The notes beneath the pieces were generated by a model, which was not told where the DNA came from, ran no database searches, and worked only from the letters and a program-made list of their open reading frames with translations. Source: Bacilli bacterium (GTDB lineage Bacteria > Bacillota_I > Bacilli_A > RF39 > UBA660). Taken from it: 7,519 nucleotides of DNA. Of this stretch, positions 7,466 to 7,519 are shown in pieces; position 1 is the stretch's first letter, and each line of letters starts with the position of its first letter. The DNA lies in the NCBI GenBank assembly GCA_024693165.1, contig JAILLM010000098.1:1-7519 (forward strand), written 5' to 3'. A program made the position numbers and the translations under genes.

Positions 7466-7519
7466 TTATATAATGAAAATAATAAATATTGTTATTTTCT
7501 TGTTGTCTTCACTTATTTC
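7466..7519 (-). CDS. 3' end of upstream gene (C-terminal 17 codons, partial)
   Basis: The minus-strand frame entering from the right edge reads EISEDNKKITIFIIFII and stops at TAA (7466-7468). The first 13 codons are base-for-base identical to codons 49-61 of the giant gene, the last strand of its PASTA-like domain, after which the two diverge at once. The stop is followed 22 bases later by a hairpin with a T-run in the same direction, as expected for a real gene end. A PASTA-type strand at the end of a protein would also be normal. Too little is present to name the gene: it could be a PASTA-ended protein, a truncated paralogue of the giant gene, or an assembly-edge artefact. Confidence 0.45.
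   Translation of the reverse strand, partial: EISEDNKKITIFIIFII
7480..7519. repeat. 40-base perfect direct repeat, copy B (at window edge)
   Basis: All 40 bases equal those at 7161-7200, in the same orientation, 319 bases apart. The identity breaks sharply at 7479 (a, against c at 7160). At the other end it runs to the last base of the window, so the true repeat may be longer. This copy codes for the end of the partial upstream gene. Confidence 0.97.

Noticed and set aside
1..7519. CRISPR array, tRNA/rRNA, transposase, defence or biosynthetic cluster
   Set aside because: No spaced repeats of CRISPR type, no cloverleaf or rRNA motif, and no enzyme motifs were seen on either strand. The only coding content is surface-protein modules.

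Overview
The window is strongly AT-rich and uses the standard bacterial code: every tryptophan I checked is TGG, both main genes end in TAA, and no in-frame TGA is read through in about 7 kb of coding sequence. The Shine-Dalgarno sites are canonical. Hairpin terminators with A/T-rich stems and very large modular surface proteins point to a low-GC Bacillota, perhaps a gut Bacilli lineage such as RF39 or Erysipelotrichales relatives. That placement is inference; the window contains no phylogenetic marker gene.

All convincing genes lie on the minus strand, so transcription runs from high to low coordinates. At the right edge (7466-7519) is the last 17 codons of an upstream gene, followed by a hairpin terminator (7401-7443). 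A -10 box (7367-7372) and a Shine-Dalgarno site (7348-7353) then open a new unit. Its first gene (7344 to 1351, 1997 residues) encodes a giant membrane-anchored surface protein. In order it has a PASTA-like domain, one transmembrane helix, Ig/FN3-like domains, about eleven diverged beta-sandwich modules, a Thr/Ser-rich stretch, a possible discoidin-like module, a Listeria-Bacteroides (Flg_new) repeat and a C-terminal right-handed beta-helix. Eleven bases later comes a 345-residue exported or membrane-anchored protein (1339 to 302) with an FxLYD-like domain, the same Flg_new repeat and an unrecognised beta-rich C-terminal domain. A perfect 13-bp hairpin terminator overlaps its stop codon. The remaining ~275 bases at the left edge hold no complete gene, only a start-less 57-codon open frame with one hydrophobic segment.

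The two genes look like a two-gene operon for a cell-surface adhesion or ligand-binding apparatus: a long stalk with a beta-helix tip plus a small companion sharing one module. No enzyme active site, sortase signal or defence gene is visible. The oddest points are the PASTA-like domain placed before the transmembrane helix, so probably cytoplasmic, and a perfect 40-base copy of part of that domain's DNA at the extreme right end. The copy reads in frame as the C-terminus of the upstream gene. It could be a recent duplication or an assembly-edge artefact.
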